A stretch of DNA of 64,000 bases from an uncultured Sulfitobacter sp. (GTDB lineage: Bacteria > Pseudomonadota > Alphaproteobacteria > Rhodobacterales > Rhodobacteraceae): positions 496,001 through 560,000 of the forward strand of contig NZ_CANMQS010000003.1 of assembly GCF_947500075.1 (NCBI RefSeq), in the 5' to 3' direction. Below are positions 18,223-26,196 of the stretch, in pieces. Numbering within the stretch: the first letter of the stretch is position 1; the number at the start of each line of letters is the position of its first letter. The notes beneath the pieces were generated by a model. The model saw nothing but the letters and a program-made list of their open reading frames with translations. It ran no database searches and was not told where the DNA came from. Made by a program: the position numbers and the translations under genes.

Positions 18223-19227
18223 TCAGCCGGGATCAGCGCTGACCCGCACCATACGTTTGCCTTTGTTGTCACCCGACAGCAGCCCGATCAAGGCATGGGG
18301 GGCGTTCTCCAACCCTTCCACGATGTCTTCGGTCACAACGATCTGGCCTGCATTGACCCAATGGCGCAGTGCACGCAGCGCGCGGGGGTCGTCGCGGGTA
18401 TGATCGGTGACGATGAAGCCTTCCATGCGCAGGCGCTTGACCACGACCACCCCCGGCAAGTTGCGTGGCCCGGTGACGTTGTCAGTGTCGTATTGGCTGA
18501 TCGCGCCACAGCACACCACGCGGCCGCGTTCGTTCATCAGGTTCAATGCGCGTTCAAGGATACGGCCGCCGACGTTGTCGAAATAGACGTCCACCCCATC
18601 CGGGCAGGCGGCAGCGAGGGCCTTGCCAAAGCCCGGATCGCGGTAGTCAAGGCAGGCATCAAACCCCATCGTTTCAGTGACCCAAGCGCATTTTTCGGGC
18701 CCGCCTGCGATGCCAACAACACGGCAACCCATGGCGCGGGCGATCTGGCCGACATAGCCCCCCACGGATCCCGCCGCAGCAGAGACGAGCACTGTTTCCC
18801 CCGGCATCGGCTGGCCGATGGTCATCAGGCCGTGATAGGCGGTCTTTCCGGCAATGCCGTAGACGGACATATGATGGGATAGCGGCTCTATCTTGGGGAG
18901 TTTCATCACCCGGTGGGCGGGGATGATGATGTGGTCTGACCATGTTGCTTCTGCCGCGACAATGTCGCCGGGGGAGAATCCTGGACTGTGGGAGGTCATC
19001 ACTTCGCAGATGGCGTAGGTGGGCATCGGATCACCGGCATTCACCGCAGCACGGTAGGTCGCACCTTTCATCCAGGACCGGTTTGCGGCATCAATCGACA
19101 TGAGGATCACTCGCAGGAGAAGCTCTCCATCGCCCGGCTCGGGCATGGGTGTTTCGATGAGGTTGAAATGCGCTGGCGTCAGGGCGGCGGTGGGCAGTTC
19201 TGCGATGACAATCTGGCGGTTGGTCAT
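18223..19227 (-). CDS. NADP-dependent MDR reductase, CurA/PTGR-like
   Basis: This 334-residue zinc-independent medium-chain reductase resembles curcumin reductase CurA and prostaglandin reductases, which reduce alpha,beta-unsaturated ketones with NADPH. It contains GKTAYHGLMTIGQPMPGETV near residue 126 and the cofactor motif SAAAGSVGGYVGQIA near residue 148, then VDVYFDNVGGRILE near residue 210 and RGRVVCCGAISQYD near residue 237, a set diagnostic for this subfamily. The zinc ligands of alcohol dehydrogenases are missing. It is transcribed divergently from the histidine phosphatase gene at 19257 across a 29-bp gap. The natural substrate is not evident. Confidence 0.88.
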   Translation of the reverse strand: MTNRQIVIAELPTAALTPAHFNLIETPMPEPGDGELLLRVILMSIDAANRSWMKGATYRAAVNAGDPMPTYAICEVMTSHSPGFSPGDIVAAEATWSDHIIIPAHRVMKLPKIEPLSHHMSVYGIAGKTAYHGLMTIGQPMPGETVLVSAAAGSVGGYVGQIARAMGCRVVGIAGGPEKCAWVTETMGFDACLDYRDPGFGKALAAACPDGVDVYFDNVGGRILERALNLMNERGRVVCCGAISQYDTDNVTGPRNLPGVVVVKRLRMEGFIVTDHTRDDPRALRALRHWVNAGQIVVTEDIVEGLENAPHALIGLLSGDNKGKRMVRVSADPG

Positions 19228-19256
19228 GGGGGCTCCTGTCAGGGGAAGGGAATGGC

Positions 19257-19913
19257 ATGAAAGATGAAGCGCGACAGCATCGGTTCAAGCTGCCGCAAGG
19301 GGCGTGTGACATCCTGCTGATCCGGCATGGAGAGACGCAGGCCGCCGTGCGCGGAGAGATGTTTCCCATGGTGGACGGGCAGGGCGACCCGCCGTTGCGG
19401 GCCGAAGGGGAAGCGCAGGCGCTGGCTGTGGCGGAGCGGCTGAAAACAGAGCCTATTGCGGCGATTTACGTGACAACCATGCAGCGGACCCATCAAACCG
19501 CCAGACCTTTGGCGGCGGCTTTGGGGCATGCACCCCGGATTGAGCCCGATCTGCGAGAGGTGTTTCTGGGGGACTGGGACGGCGGCGAGTACCGCTTCCG
19601 CGCTGCCGCCAATGACCCCGCGTTTGTGCGTGCACGGGAGCGCGAGGAATGGGGCGAAATCCCCGGTGCAGAGACGACCGCAGCTTTGCACAAACGGGTC
19701 TCGCTCGGTCTGTGGCGCATTGCGGCGGCCCATGCGGATCAGATGGTCGCGGTCGTGGTGCATGGTGGTGTTGTCGGCGCGGCCATGGCGCTGGCAACCG
19801 GGTCGCGCCCCTTTGCGTTCAACGGGGCCAACAACGGGTCGATCAGCCGGTTGGTGGTGGCGCGGGACCGCATGATTTTGCGTGGCTTCAATGACGTGGC
19901 GCATCTGCCCTAG
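19257..19913 (+). CDS. Histidine phosphatase family protein
   Basis: The 218-residue protein is of the phosphoglycerate-mutase-like histidine phosphatase superfamily. The phosphorylated histidine is H24 in LLIRHGETQ, the second catalytic histidine is in VVVHGGVVGAA near residue 165, and the supporting arginine lies in TTMQRTHQTARPL near residue 74. The acid residue is probably in EVFLGDWDGGEY near residue 101. An N-terminal extension of about 17 charged residues precedes the fold. Such enzymes act on small phosphorylated metabolites or phosphoproteins, and the sequence does not discriminate. Its stop overlaps the convergent MDR gene by 4 bases. Confidence 0.87.
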   Translation: MKDEARQHRFKLPQGACDILLIRHGETQAAVRGEMFPMVDGQGDPPLRAEGEAQALAVAERLKTEPIAAIYVTTMQRTHQTARPLAAALGHAPRIEPDLREVFLGDWDGGEYRFRAAANDPAFVRAREREEWGEIPGAETTAALHKRVSLGLWRIAAAHADQMVAVVVHGGVVGAAMALATGSRPFAFNGANNGSISRLVVARDRMILRGFNDVAHLP

Positions 19914-20905
19914 TCTACGTTCAGCACAACCTTGCCCAGCACCTTGCGGTCCTGCATCAATTTCAGGGCCTTGGGCGCGTCTTCCAGCGGGAAGCGGGCG
20001 GAGATACGCGGTTTGATCTGGCCGTTGGCGTACATGTCGAACAACTCGCCCATGTTCGCCGCATGGCCCGCAGGGTCACGCATGACGGAGGCGCCCCAGA
20101 AAACACCGACGATCTGGCTGCCTTTCAGCAGGGTGAGGTTCAGCGGGATTTTGGGGATGCCAGCAGGGAAACCGACGACGAGGAAGCGTCCCTCCCACGC
20201 CATGGCACGCAGGGTGGGTTCGGCGTAGTCGCCGCCGACCGAGTCATAGACCACATTCACGCCCTGACCACCTGCCAGTTTCTTGATCTGGGCAGAGAAC
20301 TCTTTCTGCGCGTCGCGGTCCATTTCCCTTGGATAGACTATTGTTTCGTCCGCGCCGCAGTCTTTGCAGAAGGCTGCTTTTTCGTCGGACGATACGGCAG
20401 CGATCACCTTGGCACCTGCCGCTTTGGCAAGTTCGATTGCAGCAACACCCACGCCGCCAGCGGCGCCAAGGACCAGCACGCTTTCGCCGGGTTGCAGTTT
20501 CGCCCGGTCTTTGAGCGCATGATGCGACGTGCCGTAGGTGAAGATGAAACAGGCCGCGTCCTCATAGGGCATCGCGTCGGGGATCTTGCTGGTGCTGGTG
20601 GCGTCAGCGAGCACATGGGTGGCGAAACCGCCGAAACCCGTCAAAGCCAGCACGCGGTCGCCAATGGCGAAGCCGGTGACGCCTTCACCAACGGCTTCAA
20701 TCTCTCCAGCCACCTCGCCACCGGGGGCAAAGGGGCGCGGCGGGCGCATCTGGTACATGTCACGGATGATCAGCGTGTCGGGAAAGTTCAGCCCCGCAGC
20801 CCGCACTCGGATGCGCACCTGCCGCTTGTTCGGCTCGGGCAGGGTGTGATCCTTGAGCACAAGGGTTTCGGGGCCGCCGGGGGCTTCGCTGAGCATGGCT
20901 TTCAC
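19910..20905 (-). CDS. NADPH:quinone oxidoreductase family protein (zinc-less MDR)
   Basis: I start this gene at the GTG at 20905 (VKAMLSEAPGGPE), which has AGGAGA at an ideal distance and matches homologue N termini; the frame runs 83 codons further upstream but that part is low-complexity and unrelated. The 331-residue product has the quinone-oxidoreductase signature GVTGFAIGDRVLAL, the cofactor site VLGAAGGVGVAAIELAKAAG near residue 147, and KLAGGQGVNVVYDSVGGD near residue 206. It likely reduces quinones or enoyl-CoA-like compounds with NADPH. It is divergent from the acyl-CoA dehydrogenase genes beginning at 21039, so a role in the same acyl-CoA pathway is possible. Confidence 0.86.
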   Translation of the reverse strand: MKAMLSEAPGGPETLVLKDHTLPEPNKRQVRIRVRAAGLNFPDTLIIRDMYQMRPPRPFAPGGEVAGEIEAVGEGVTGFAIGDRVLALTGFGGFATHVLADATSTSKIPDAMPYEDAACFIFTYGTSHHALKDRAKLQPGESVLVLGAAGGVGVAAIELAKAAGAKVIAAVSSDEKAAFCKDCGADETIVYPREMDRDAQKEFSAQIKKLAGGQGVNVVYDSVGGDYAEPTLRAMAWEGRFLVVGFPAGIPKIPLNLTLLKGSQIVGVFWGASVMRDPAGHAANMGELFDMYANGQIKPRISARFPLEDAPKALKLMQDRKVLGKVVLNVD

Positions 20906-21038
20906 GGGGTTTCTCCTGTCTGTGTGATCCTGATAGGGCGGTGTGCGGGGCGGCATTGTCAACGCCATAGTGCCGTGCAATCCTTGCCTTTCGCGGGGTG
21001 ACGCAGCGTCCCGCTGGTCAATCGGGGGAGGATGGGCT

Positions 21039-22190
21039 GTGACTGACACCATGACAGATTTTCGCAAAGACCTGCGCGATTGGCTGGAAGCGTATTGCCC
21101 CGCCGAAATGCGCGATGGGGCTGCCTCGGAGGAGACAATTTGCTGGGGCGGCAAGGATTGGGTTTTCAGCAGTGACGCGCAGCGTGAATGGCTGAATGCC
21201 TGCGTTGCCGAAGGCTACACTGTGCCGACATGGCCGAAAGAATACGGTGGTGCGGGGCTGAACCGGGATCAACAGAAGATTTTCGACGAGGAGATTGCGC
21301 GGATCGGCGCACGGTTCCCGTTGCAGAGTTTCGGCATCTGGATGCTGGGGCCAGCCTTGCTGCATTTCGGGACACATGAGCAGAAACTGCATTATCTGCC
21401 GCCCATTGCGCGCGGTGAGGTGCGGTGGTGTCAGGGGTATTCAGAGCCCGGTGCAGGGTCTGATCTGGCCTCCGTTCAGACCTTTGGTGCGGATGCGGGC
21501 GATCATTGGGTCGTGAACGGGCAGAAAATCTGGACGTCTTATGCGGATAAGGCCGACTGGATTTTCGCATTGGTGCGCACGGATCGGGAAGCGCCCAAGC
21601 ACAAGGGTATTTCCTTTCTGCTGATCGATATGAACGATCCCGGTGTTGACACACGGCCGATCAAGTTGATCTCTGGCGCGTCGCCGTTTTGCGAGACGTT
21701 TTTCACGGATGTGAAAGTGCCCAAAGAGCAGATTGTGGGCGATGTGAACCGGGGCTGGGATGTGGCGAAGTATCTGCTGACCCATGAGCGGGAGATGATC
21801 TCCGGCTCTGGCATGTTGCAGGCGGGTGGGCGGCCCTTGGGCGCGGTGCTGGCCGAAGGCGACGCGGGGCTGGAGGATGCGACGCTGCGAGCGGCGGCGA
21901 TGCGGTGCGAGGTGGATCAGCTGGCGATGGGTCTGACGCTGGAGCGCTACCGGGACATGGCGGAAGCCGGGCAGGGGGCTGGCGATGCCTCCGCCATGCT
22001 GAAGTATCTCGGTACAGAGCTGAACAAGCAGCGGCATGAGTTGATGATGATGGCCGACGGATCGGACGCGCTGGAGTGGGGCGACCGCCCGGCGGACTGG
22101 CTTCGGACCAAGGCGAATTCCATCGAAGGGGGCACAAGTGAGGTGATGCTGTCGATCATCTCGCGCCGTGTGCTGGGGTTGCCGGCATGA
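21039..22190 (+). CDS. Acyl-CoA dehydrogenase, first of a tandem pair
   Basis: This 383-residue FAD enzyme introduces an alpha,beta double bond into an acyl-CoA. I take the GTG at 21039 as start because GGAGG lies 7 bp upstream; an ATG four codons later is the alternative. The substrate/FAD motif YSEPGAGSDLASVQT is near residue 129, the VNGQKIWTSYAD segment near residue 157, and the C-terminal EGGTSEVMLSIIS loop near residue 363. The N-terminal helical domain is rich in tryptophan, as in the FadE-like acyl-CoA dehydrogenases that act on bulky substrates. Its stop overlaps the start of a second, more divergent dehydrogenase by 4 bases, suggesting a heteromeric enzyme. Substrate unknown. Confidence 0.88.
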   Translation: MTDTMTDFRKDLRDWLEAYCPAEMRDGAASEETICWGGKDWVFSSDAQREWLNACVAEGYTVPTWPKEYGGAGLNRDQQKIFDEEIARIGARFPLQSFGIWMLGPALLHFGTHEQKLHYLPPIARGEVRWCQGYSEPGAGSDLASVQTFGADAGDHWVVNGQKIWTSYADKADWIFALVRTDREAPKHKGISFLLIDMNDPGVDTRPIKLISGASPFCETFFTDVKVPKEQIVGDVNRGWDVAKYLLTHEREMISGSGMLQAGGRPLGAVLAEGDAGLEDATLRAAAMRCEVDQLAMGLTLERYRDMAEAGQGAGDASAMLKYLGTELNKQRHELMMMADGSDALEWGDRPADWLRTKANSIEGGTSEVMLSIISRRVLGLPA

Positions 22191-23305
22191 GTGTGAAGCT
22201 GGTTCAGGCCGAAGAGGAAGTCATGCTCGCCGATATGGCGCGCGGGTTTTTGGATGATGCAGCCCCGGTATCGCATTTGCGCGCCCTGCGGGATGCGGGA
22301 GAGACGCATGACCCGGCCCTGTGGGCTGAGATGGCACGCATGGGCTGGGCCGGGGTGCTGGTGCTTGAGGCGCAAGGCGGCTCTGACATGGGGTATGCAG
22401 CGGCAAATGTGATTGCGCAGGAGATGGGCAAGACGCTAGTGACTTCTCCGTTCCTGTCGACGGCTGTGATTGCAGCGACGGCCTTGCGGCAGATTGGAGA
22501 TGCGCGGGCGGAGGCAGCGTTGGCGCGAATTGCCGGCGGTGAGGTGACCTATGCGTTGGCGGTTGATGAGAGTGCGAAATTCGACCCTAACAAGGTGGAA
22601 ATGACGGCTGAGGCGGATGGAAACGGGTTTCGGCTGAACGGCACGAAGCAGTTTGTTGTCGATGGTGCGTTGGCGGATCGGTTGCTGGTGTTGGCGCGGA
22701 CGGCGGAGGGTCTGACGCTGTTTGACCTGGATGCAGGCGCCGCCGGGGTCAGCCGTGACGCGCGGGCGATGATCGACGCGCGGGATGCCGCGAGGATCAC
22801 GTTTGAGGATGTGGAGGCCACGGGTGCCGATGTGCTGGGACAGGTGGATCATGCGATGGACGTGCTGCGGCCCGCTTTGCAAGCCGGACAGGCGGCGCTG
22901 GCGGCGGAGATGACAGGGCTGGCCGCAGGCGCTTTTGCGATGACTGTCGATTATCTGAAAGAACGCAAGCAGTTCGGAGTTGAGATTGGCCGCTTTCAGG
23001 CGCTGCAACACCGCGCGGCGCATTTGTGGTGCGAGGTTGAGGTGACGTCTTCGGCGATCCTCAATGCAGGGCGGCTGTTGGACAGCGCACTCGAAGATGC
23101 CGCGATGGCGGTGTCGCTGGCCAAGGCGAAAGCCACGCAGACGGCGCAACTGGCGGTGCAGGAAGGTGTGCAGATGCACGGCGGGATCGGCATGACGGAT
23201 GCCTATGACATGGGGTTCTACATGAAACGCGCGCGGGTCGGGGCGGAATGGCTGGGGGACTACAGCTATCACGCCGAACAAGTGGCCAGATACAGGGGCT
23301 TTTGA
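22187..23305 (+). CDS. Acyl-CoA dehydrogenase, divergent second subunit
   Basis: The 372-residue protein has the acyl-CoA dehydrogenase fold: the C-terminal helices KERKQFGVEIGRFQALQHRAA near residue 245 and VQEGVQMHGGIGMTDAYDMG near residue 324 are clear. The middle region is unusual: where the usual TEPxAGSD substrate motif is expected there is VTYALAVDESAKFDPNKVE, and the C-terminal loop lacks the G-T-S/N-E motif. Such divergence is typical of the partner subunit in alpha2beta2 acyl-CoA dehydrogenases. It overlaps the upstream dehydrogenase by 4 bases and its stop (TGATG) overlaps the start of the SDR gene by one base. Confidence 0.85.
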   Translation: MSVKLVQAEEEVMLADMARGFLDDAAPVSHLRALRDAGETHDPALWAEMARMGWAGVLVLEAQGGSDMGYAAANVIAQEMGKTLVTSPFLSTAVIAATALRQIGDARAEAALARIAGGEVTYALAVDESAKFDPNKVEMTAEADGNGFRLNGTKQFVVDGALADRLLVLARTAEGLTLFDLDAGAAGVSRDARAMIDARDAARITFEDVEATGADVLGQVDHAMDVLRPALQAGQAALAAEMTGLAAGAFAMTVDYLKERKQFGVEIGRFQALQHRAAHLWCEVEVTSSAILNAGRLLDSALEDAAMAVSLAKAKATQTAQLAVQEGVQMHGGIGMTDAYDMGFYMKRARVGAEWLGDYSYHAEQVARYRGF

Positions 23306-24126
23306 TGGATTTAGAGACGCTTTTCGGGCTTGAAGGCAAGGTGGCGCTGGTCACAGGCGGAGCAACCGGGATTGGGCGCATGGCGGCAGAGGCGCTTGTG
23401 CGCGCCGGTGCGCATGTACTGCTGGCCAGCCGCAAGGGCGAGGCTTGTGAAGCGGTCGCGGCAGAGTTGAACGCGCTGGGCGCGTCGGGGCGTGCGACCG
23501 GGTTTGCCGGAGATGTGGGGACGGAGGCCGGCGTCGATGCGCTGGTGGCGTCGGTCAGGGAACATACCGACAGGCTCGATATCCTGATGAACAATGCGGG
23601 CACCACCTGGGGCGCGCCGATGGGCAAGTTTCCCTTCGAGGCCTGGCAGAAGGTGATGGACGTGAATGTGGCGGGGCTGTTTGACCTGACGCAGAAGCTG
23701 TTACCGATGCTGGTCGCGGGCGGGACGGTGGATGATCCCGCGCGGGTGATCAATGTCGCTTCCCTGATGGGAGAGCGGGAGATTGGTGATGGGGCCTATA
23801 GCTATTCCGCGTCCAAGGCGGCGGTGATCCATCTGAGCAAGATCATGGGTAAGGAATTGGCCGGGCATCATGTGACCGTCAATGCGCTGGCGCCGGGACC
23901 GTTTGTGTCGCGGATGACCGCTTTTGCCACCCATGCGGAGGACAACCGGGAACAAGTGGCCAAACATGTGCCGCTGAAACGGGTGGGCCGGGATGAGGAT
24001 ATCGCGGGCTGCGTGCTGTTTCTGAGCGGGCGCGGCGGGGCCTATGTGACCGGGGCCGTGATTCCGGTGTCGGGTGGCCTGAACGTGGTCGCGGCACCCA
24101 ATATCTTCGAAGGCGCCATGGGGTAA
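23305..24126 (+). CDS. Short-chain dehydrogenase/reductase
   Basis: The 273-residue SDR has the cofactor motif VTGGATGIGRM near residue 15, NNAGTTWGAP near residue 94, the active-site serine in NVASLMG, and YSYSASKAAV near residue 170 (YxxxK with the extra Tyr). An ATG at 23305 overlaps the previous stop and gives an N terminus of MDLETLFGLEGKVALVT, typical of the family. It probably oxidises a 3-hydroxyacyl-CoA or reduces a ketone in the same pathway as the adjacent acyl-CoA dehydrogenases. The C terminus ends VSGGLNVVAAPN, similar to gluconate or 3-hydroxyacyl dehydrogenase-type SDRs. Confidence 0.85.
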   Translation: MDLETLFGLEGKVALVTGGATGIGRMAAEALVRAGAHVLLASRKGEACEAVAAELNALGASGRATGFAGDVGTEAGVDALVASVREHTDRLDILMNNAGTTWGAPMGKFPFEAWQKVMDVNVAGLFDLTQKLLPMLVAGGTVDDPARVINVASLMGEREIGDGAYSYSASKAAVIHLSKIMGKELAGHHVTVNALAPGPFVSRMTAFATHAEDNREQVAKHVPLKRVGRDEDIAGCVLFLSGRGGAYVTGAVIPVSGGLNVVAAPNIFEGAMG

Positions 24127-24162
24127 GCCTCCACGAGCCAAACACAGACAAAAGGACGTTTC

Positions 24163-25152
24163 ATGCGCGACGACAGCCATCTTCCATCGGCCCTTCAGGG
24201 TTTGCGCCTGCCGATGATTGCTTCTCCTCTCTTCATCATATCCGTGCCTGAATTGGTCATTGCGCAGTGCAAGGCGGGGATTGTCGGCTCATTTCCTGCG
24301 TTGAATGCGCGGGAGGGTGAAGGGGAGCATCCGCTGCTGGACACCTGGCTGACCCAGATCAAGGAAGAGCTTGATCGCCACAATCAGGCTCACCCGGACC
24401 GCCCTGCCGCACCTTTCGCGGTGAACCAGATTGTGCATCGGTCGAATGGACGGCTGGAGCGGGATCTGGAAATTTGCGTGAAACATGAGGTGCCGATCTG
24501 GATCACCTCGCTGGGTGCGCGGGTGGAGGTGAACGAAGCGGCGCATTCTTGCGGGGGCATCGTGCTGCACGACATCATCAACAACACATTCGCCCGAAAG
24601 GCGATCGAAAAGGGTGCCGATGGGCTGGTGGCCGTGGCTGCCGGTGCAGGCGGGCATGCGGGGCAGCAGTCGCCTTTTGCTCTGGTCGGTGAAATCCGCG
24701 AATGGTTCGACGGGCCGATTGCCCTATCCGGGTCGATTGCCACAGGAGAGGCCTTGCTGGCCGCGCGCGCGATGGGGGCTGATCTGGGCTATACCGGCTC
24801 GCCCTTCATCGCGACGGACGAGGCGAACGCGGATCAGGGGTACAAGGACATGATCGTGGAGAGCGGGGCGGATGACATCGTCTATTCCTCGCTGTTCACC
24901 GGGGTTTGGGGCAACTACCTGAAAGGGTCGGTGCGCAATGCGGGGATGGACCCGGATAACCTGCCGCAGGCGGATGCGTCGTCGATGAACTTCTCGGACG
25001 GGTCGTCAAAGCCGAAGGCGTGGAAGACGATCTGGGGCTCTGGTCAGGGCATTGGCGCGGTGAAGTCCGTAGGGCCAGCGGGAGCCATCGTGGACCGGAT
25101 GGAGAAGGAATATCTGGCCGCTGGTCGAAAACTGGCCGCTGAATTTTCGTGA
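24163..25152 (+). CDS. Nitronate monooxygenase-like flavoprotein
   Basis: This 329-residue protein belongs to the nitronate monooxygenase/2-nitropropane dioxygenase family (FMN, TIM-barrel). Motifs: LPMIASPLFIISVPELV near residue 16, LVAVAAGAGGHAGQQSP near residue 156 with the likely catalytic base H165, and the FMN-phosphate segment IALSGSIATGEALLAARAMGADLGYTGSPF near residue 186. Many family members in catabolic operons are annotated by default and probably act as FMN-dependent dehydrogenases or reductases of CoA esters or oxidise alkyl nitronates produced adventitiously. It lies 36 bp downstream of the SDR gene and 9 bp upstream of the phosphotransferase gene, all co-directional. The real substrate is open. 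Confidence 0.85.
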   Translation: MRDDSHLPSALQGLRLPMIASPLFIISVPELVIAQCKAGIVGSFPALNAREGEGEHPLLDTWLTQIKEELDRHNQAHPDRPAAPFAVNQIVHRSNGRLERDLEICVKHEVPIWITSLGARVEVNEAAHSCGGIVLHDIINNTFARKAIEKGADGLVAVAAGAGGHAGQQSPFALVGEIREWFDGPIALSGSIATGEALLAARAMGADLGYTGSPFIATDEANADQGYKDMIVESGADDIVYSSLFTGVWGNYLKGSVRNAGMDPDNLPQADASSMNFSDGSSKPKAWKTIWGSGQGIGAVKSVGPAGAIVDRMEKEYLAAGRKLAAEFS

Positions 25153-25161
25153 GGTGATGGC

Positions 25162-26193
25162 ATGAGCGCGGATACACAGACACTGGATGAAGCGGCGGTA
25201 TCCGCCTATTTAGAAACACATCTGCCGGGGTTTGAAGGCCCGATGGAGGTCACCAAGTTCCAGACGGGGCAGTCGAATCCGACGTTTCTGCTGAAGACTC
25301 CCACGCATGCCTACGTGCTCCGGCGCAAGCCACCCGGTGTGTTGCTGAAATCTGCTCATGCGGTGGATCGCGAATTTCGGGTGCAAAGCGCACTGGCGGG
25401 GAGTGACGTGCCTGTCGCCAAGATGCACCTGTTGTGTGAAGACGACGATGTGATCGGGTCGATGTTCTATGTCATGGACCATGTGCCGGGGCGGAATTTT
25501 GGTGATCCGTCGATGCCGGGTTTGACCCCCGCTGACCGGGGTGCGGTGATTGATGAGATGAACCGTGTGCTCGCGGCCTTGCATAGTGTCGATATCGGCG
25601 CTGTCGGCCTGTCCGATTACGGGCCGGAAGGGAATTATTTCGAGCGGCAGGTCGGGCGCTGGTCCAAACAGTATCGCGCGTCGGAAACGGTTTCGATCCC
25701 GGCGATGGACAAGCTGATGGAGGCGCTGGTGGCGGAGCGGCCTGAGGATGACGGGCAGCGCACGCTGGTGCATGGGGATTACCGGATCGACAACATGATC
25801 TTTGACGCGGAAAGCACGGCGTGCCGGGCGGTGTTGGACTGGGAATTGTCGACCACGGGCCATCCCTTTGCCGATCTGGCTGCGGTGATCATGCAGTGGC
25901 AGATGCCTGCGGGGGACGAAGGGCGCGGCATGGGAGGGCTGGACCGTGAGGCGCTGGGATTGCCCAGTGACCGCGCCTTTATCGAGGCTTATTGCGCGCG
26001 GCGGGGGCTGAGCGAGATTGACCACTTCGGCTATTATCTGGCGTTCTGTTTCTTCCGCATGGCGGCGATCATTCAGGGGGTGTTGAAACGGGCGCTGGAT
26101 GGCAATGCCTCCAACCCTGAGCGTGCGAAGCAGTTGGGGCAGTACGTGCCTGTTTTTGCGCAGCACGGGCTGGACGCCCTGAAAAGGGGCTGA
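25162..26193 (+). CDS. APH-fold phosphotransferase, ACAD10/11 kinase-like
   Basis: This 343-residue protein is an aminoglycoside-phosphotransferase-fold kinase of the ACAD10/ACAD11 type. Kinase motifs are intact: VLRRKPPGVLLKSAHAVDRE near residue 52 (ATP lysine region), the catalytic loop LVHGDYRIDN with HGD at 204-206 and N211, and the metal-binding D226 in LDWELSTTGHPFADLA. In mammalian ACAD10/11 and the LvaA protein of Pseudomonas this domain phosphorylates the hydroxyl of a 4-hydroxyacyl-CoA so that an acyl-CoA dehydrogenase can act on it. A dehydrogenase matching the other half of ACAD11 is encoded 3.8 kb away at 28705-30009. Function by homology; substrate is inferred. Confidence 0.85.
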   Translation: MSADTQTLDEAAVSAYLETHLPGFEGPMEVTKFQTGQSNPTFLLKTPTHAYVLRRKPPGVLLKSAHAVDREFRVQSALAGSDVPVAKMHLLCEDDDVIGSMFYVMDHVPGRNFGDPSMPGLTPADRGAVIDEMNRVLAALHSVDIGAVGLSDYGPEGNYFERQVGRWSKQYRASETVSIPAMDKLMEALVAERPEDDGQRTLVHGDYRIDNMIFDAESTACRAVLDWELSTTGHPFADLAAVIMQWQMPAGDEGRGMGGLDREALGLPSDRAFIEAYCARRGLSEIDHFGYYLAFCFFRMAAIIQGVLKRALDGNASNPERAKQLGQYVPVFAQHGLDALKRG

Positions 26194-26196
26194 GAC

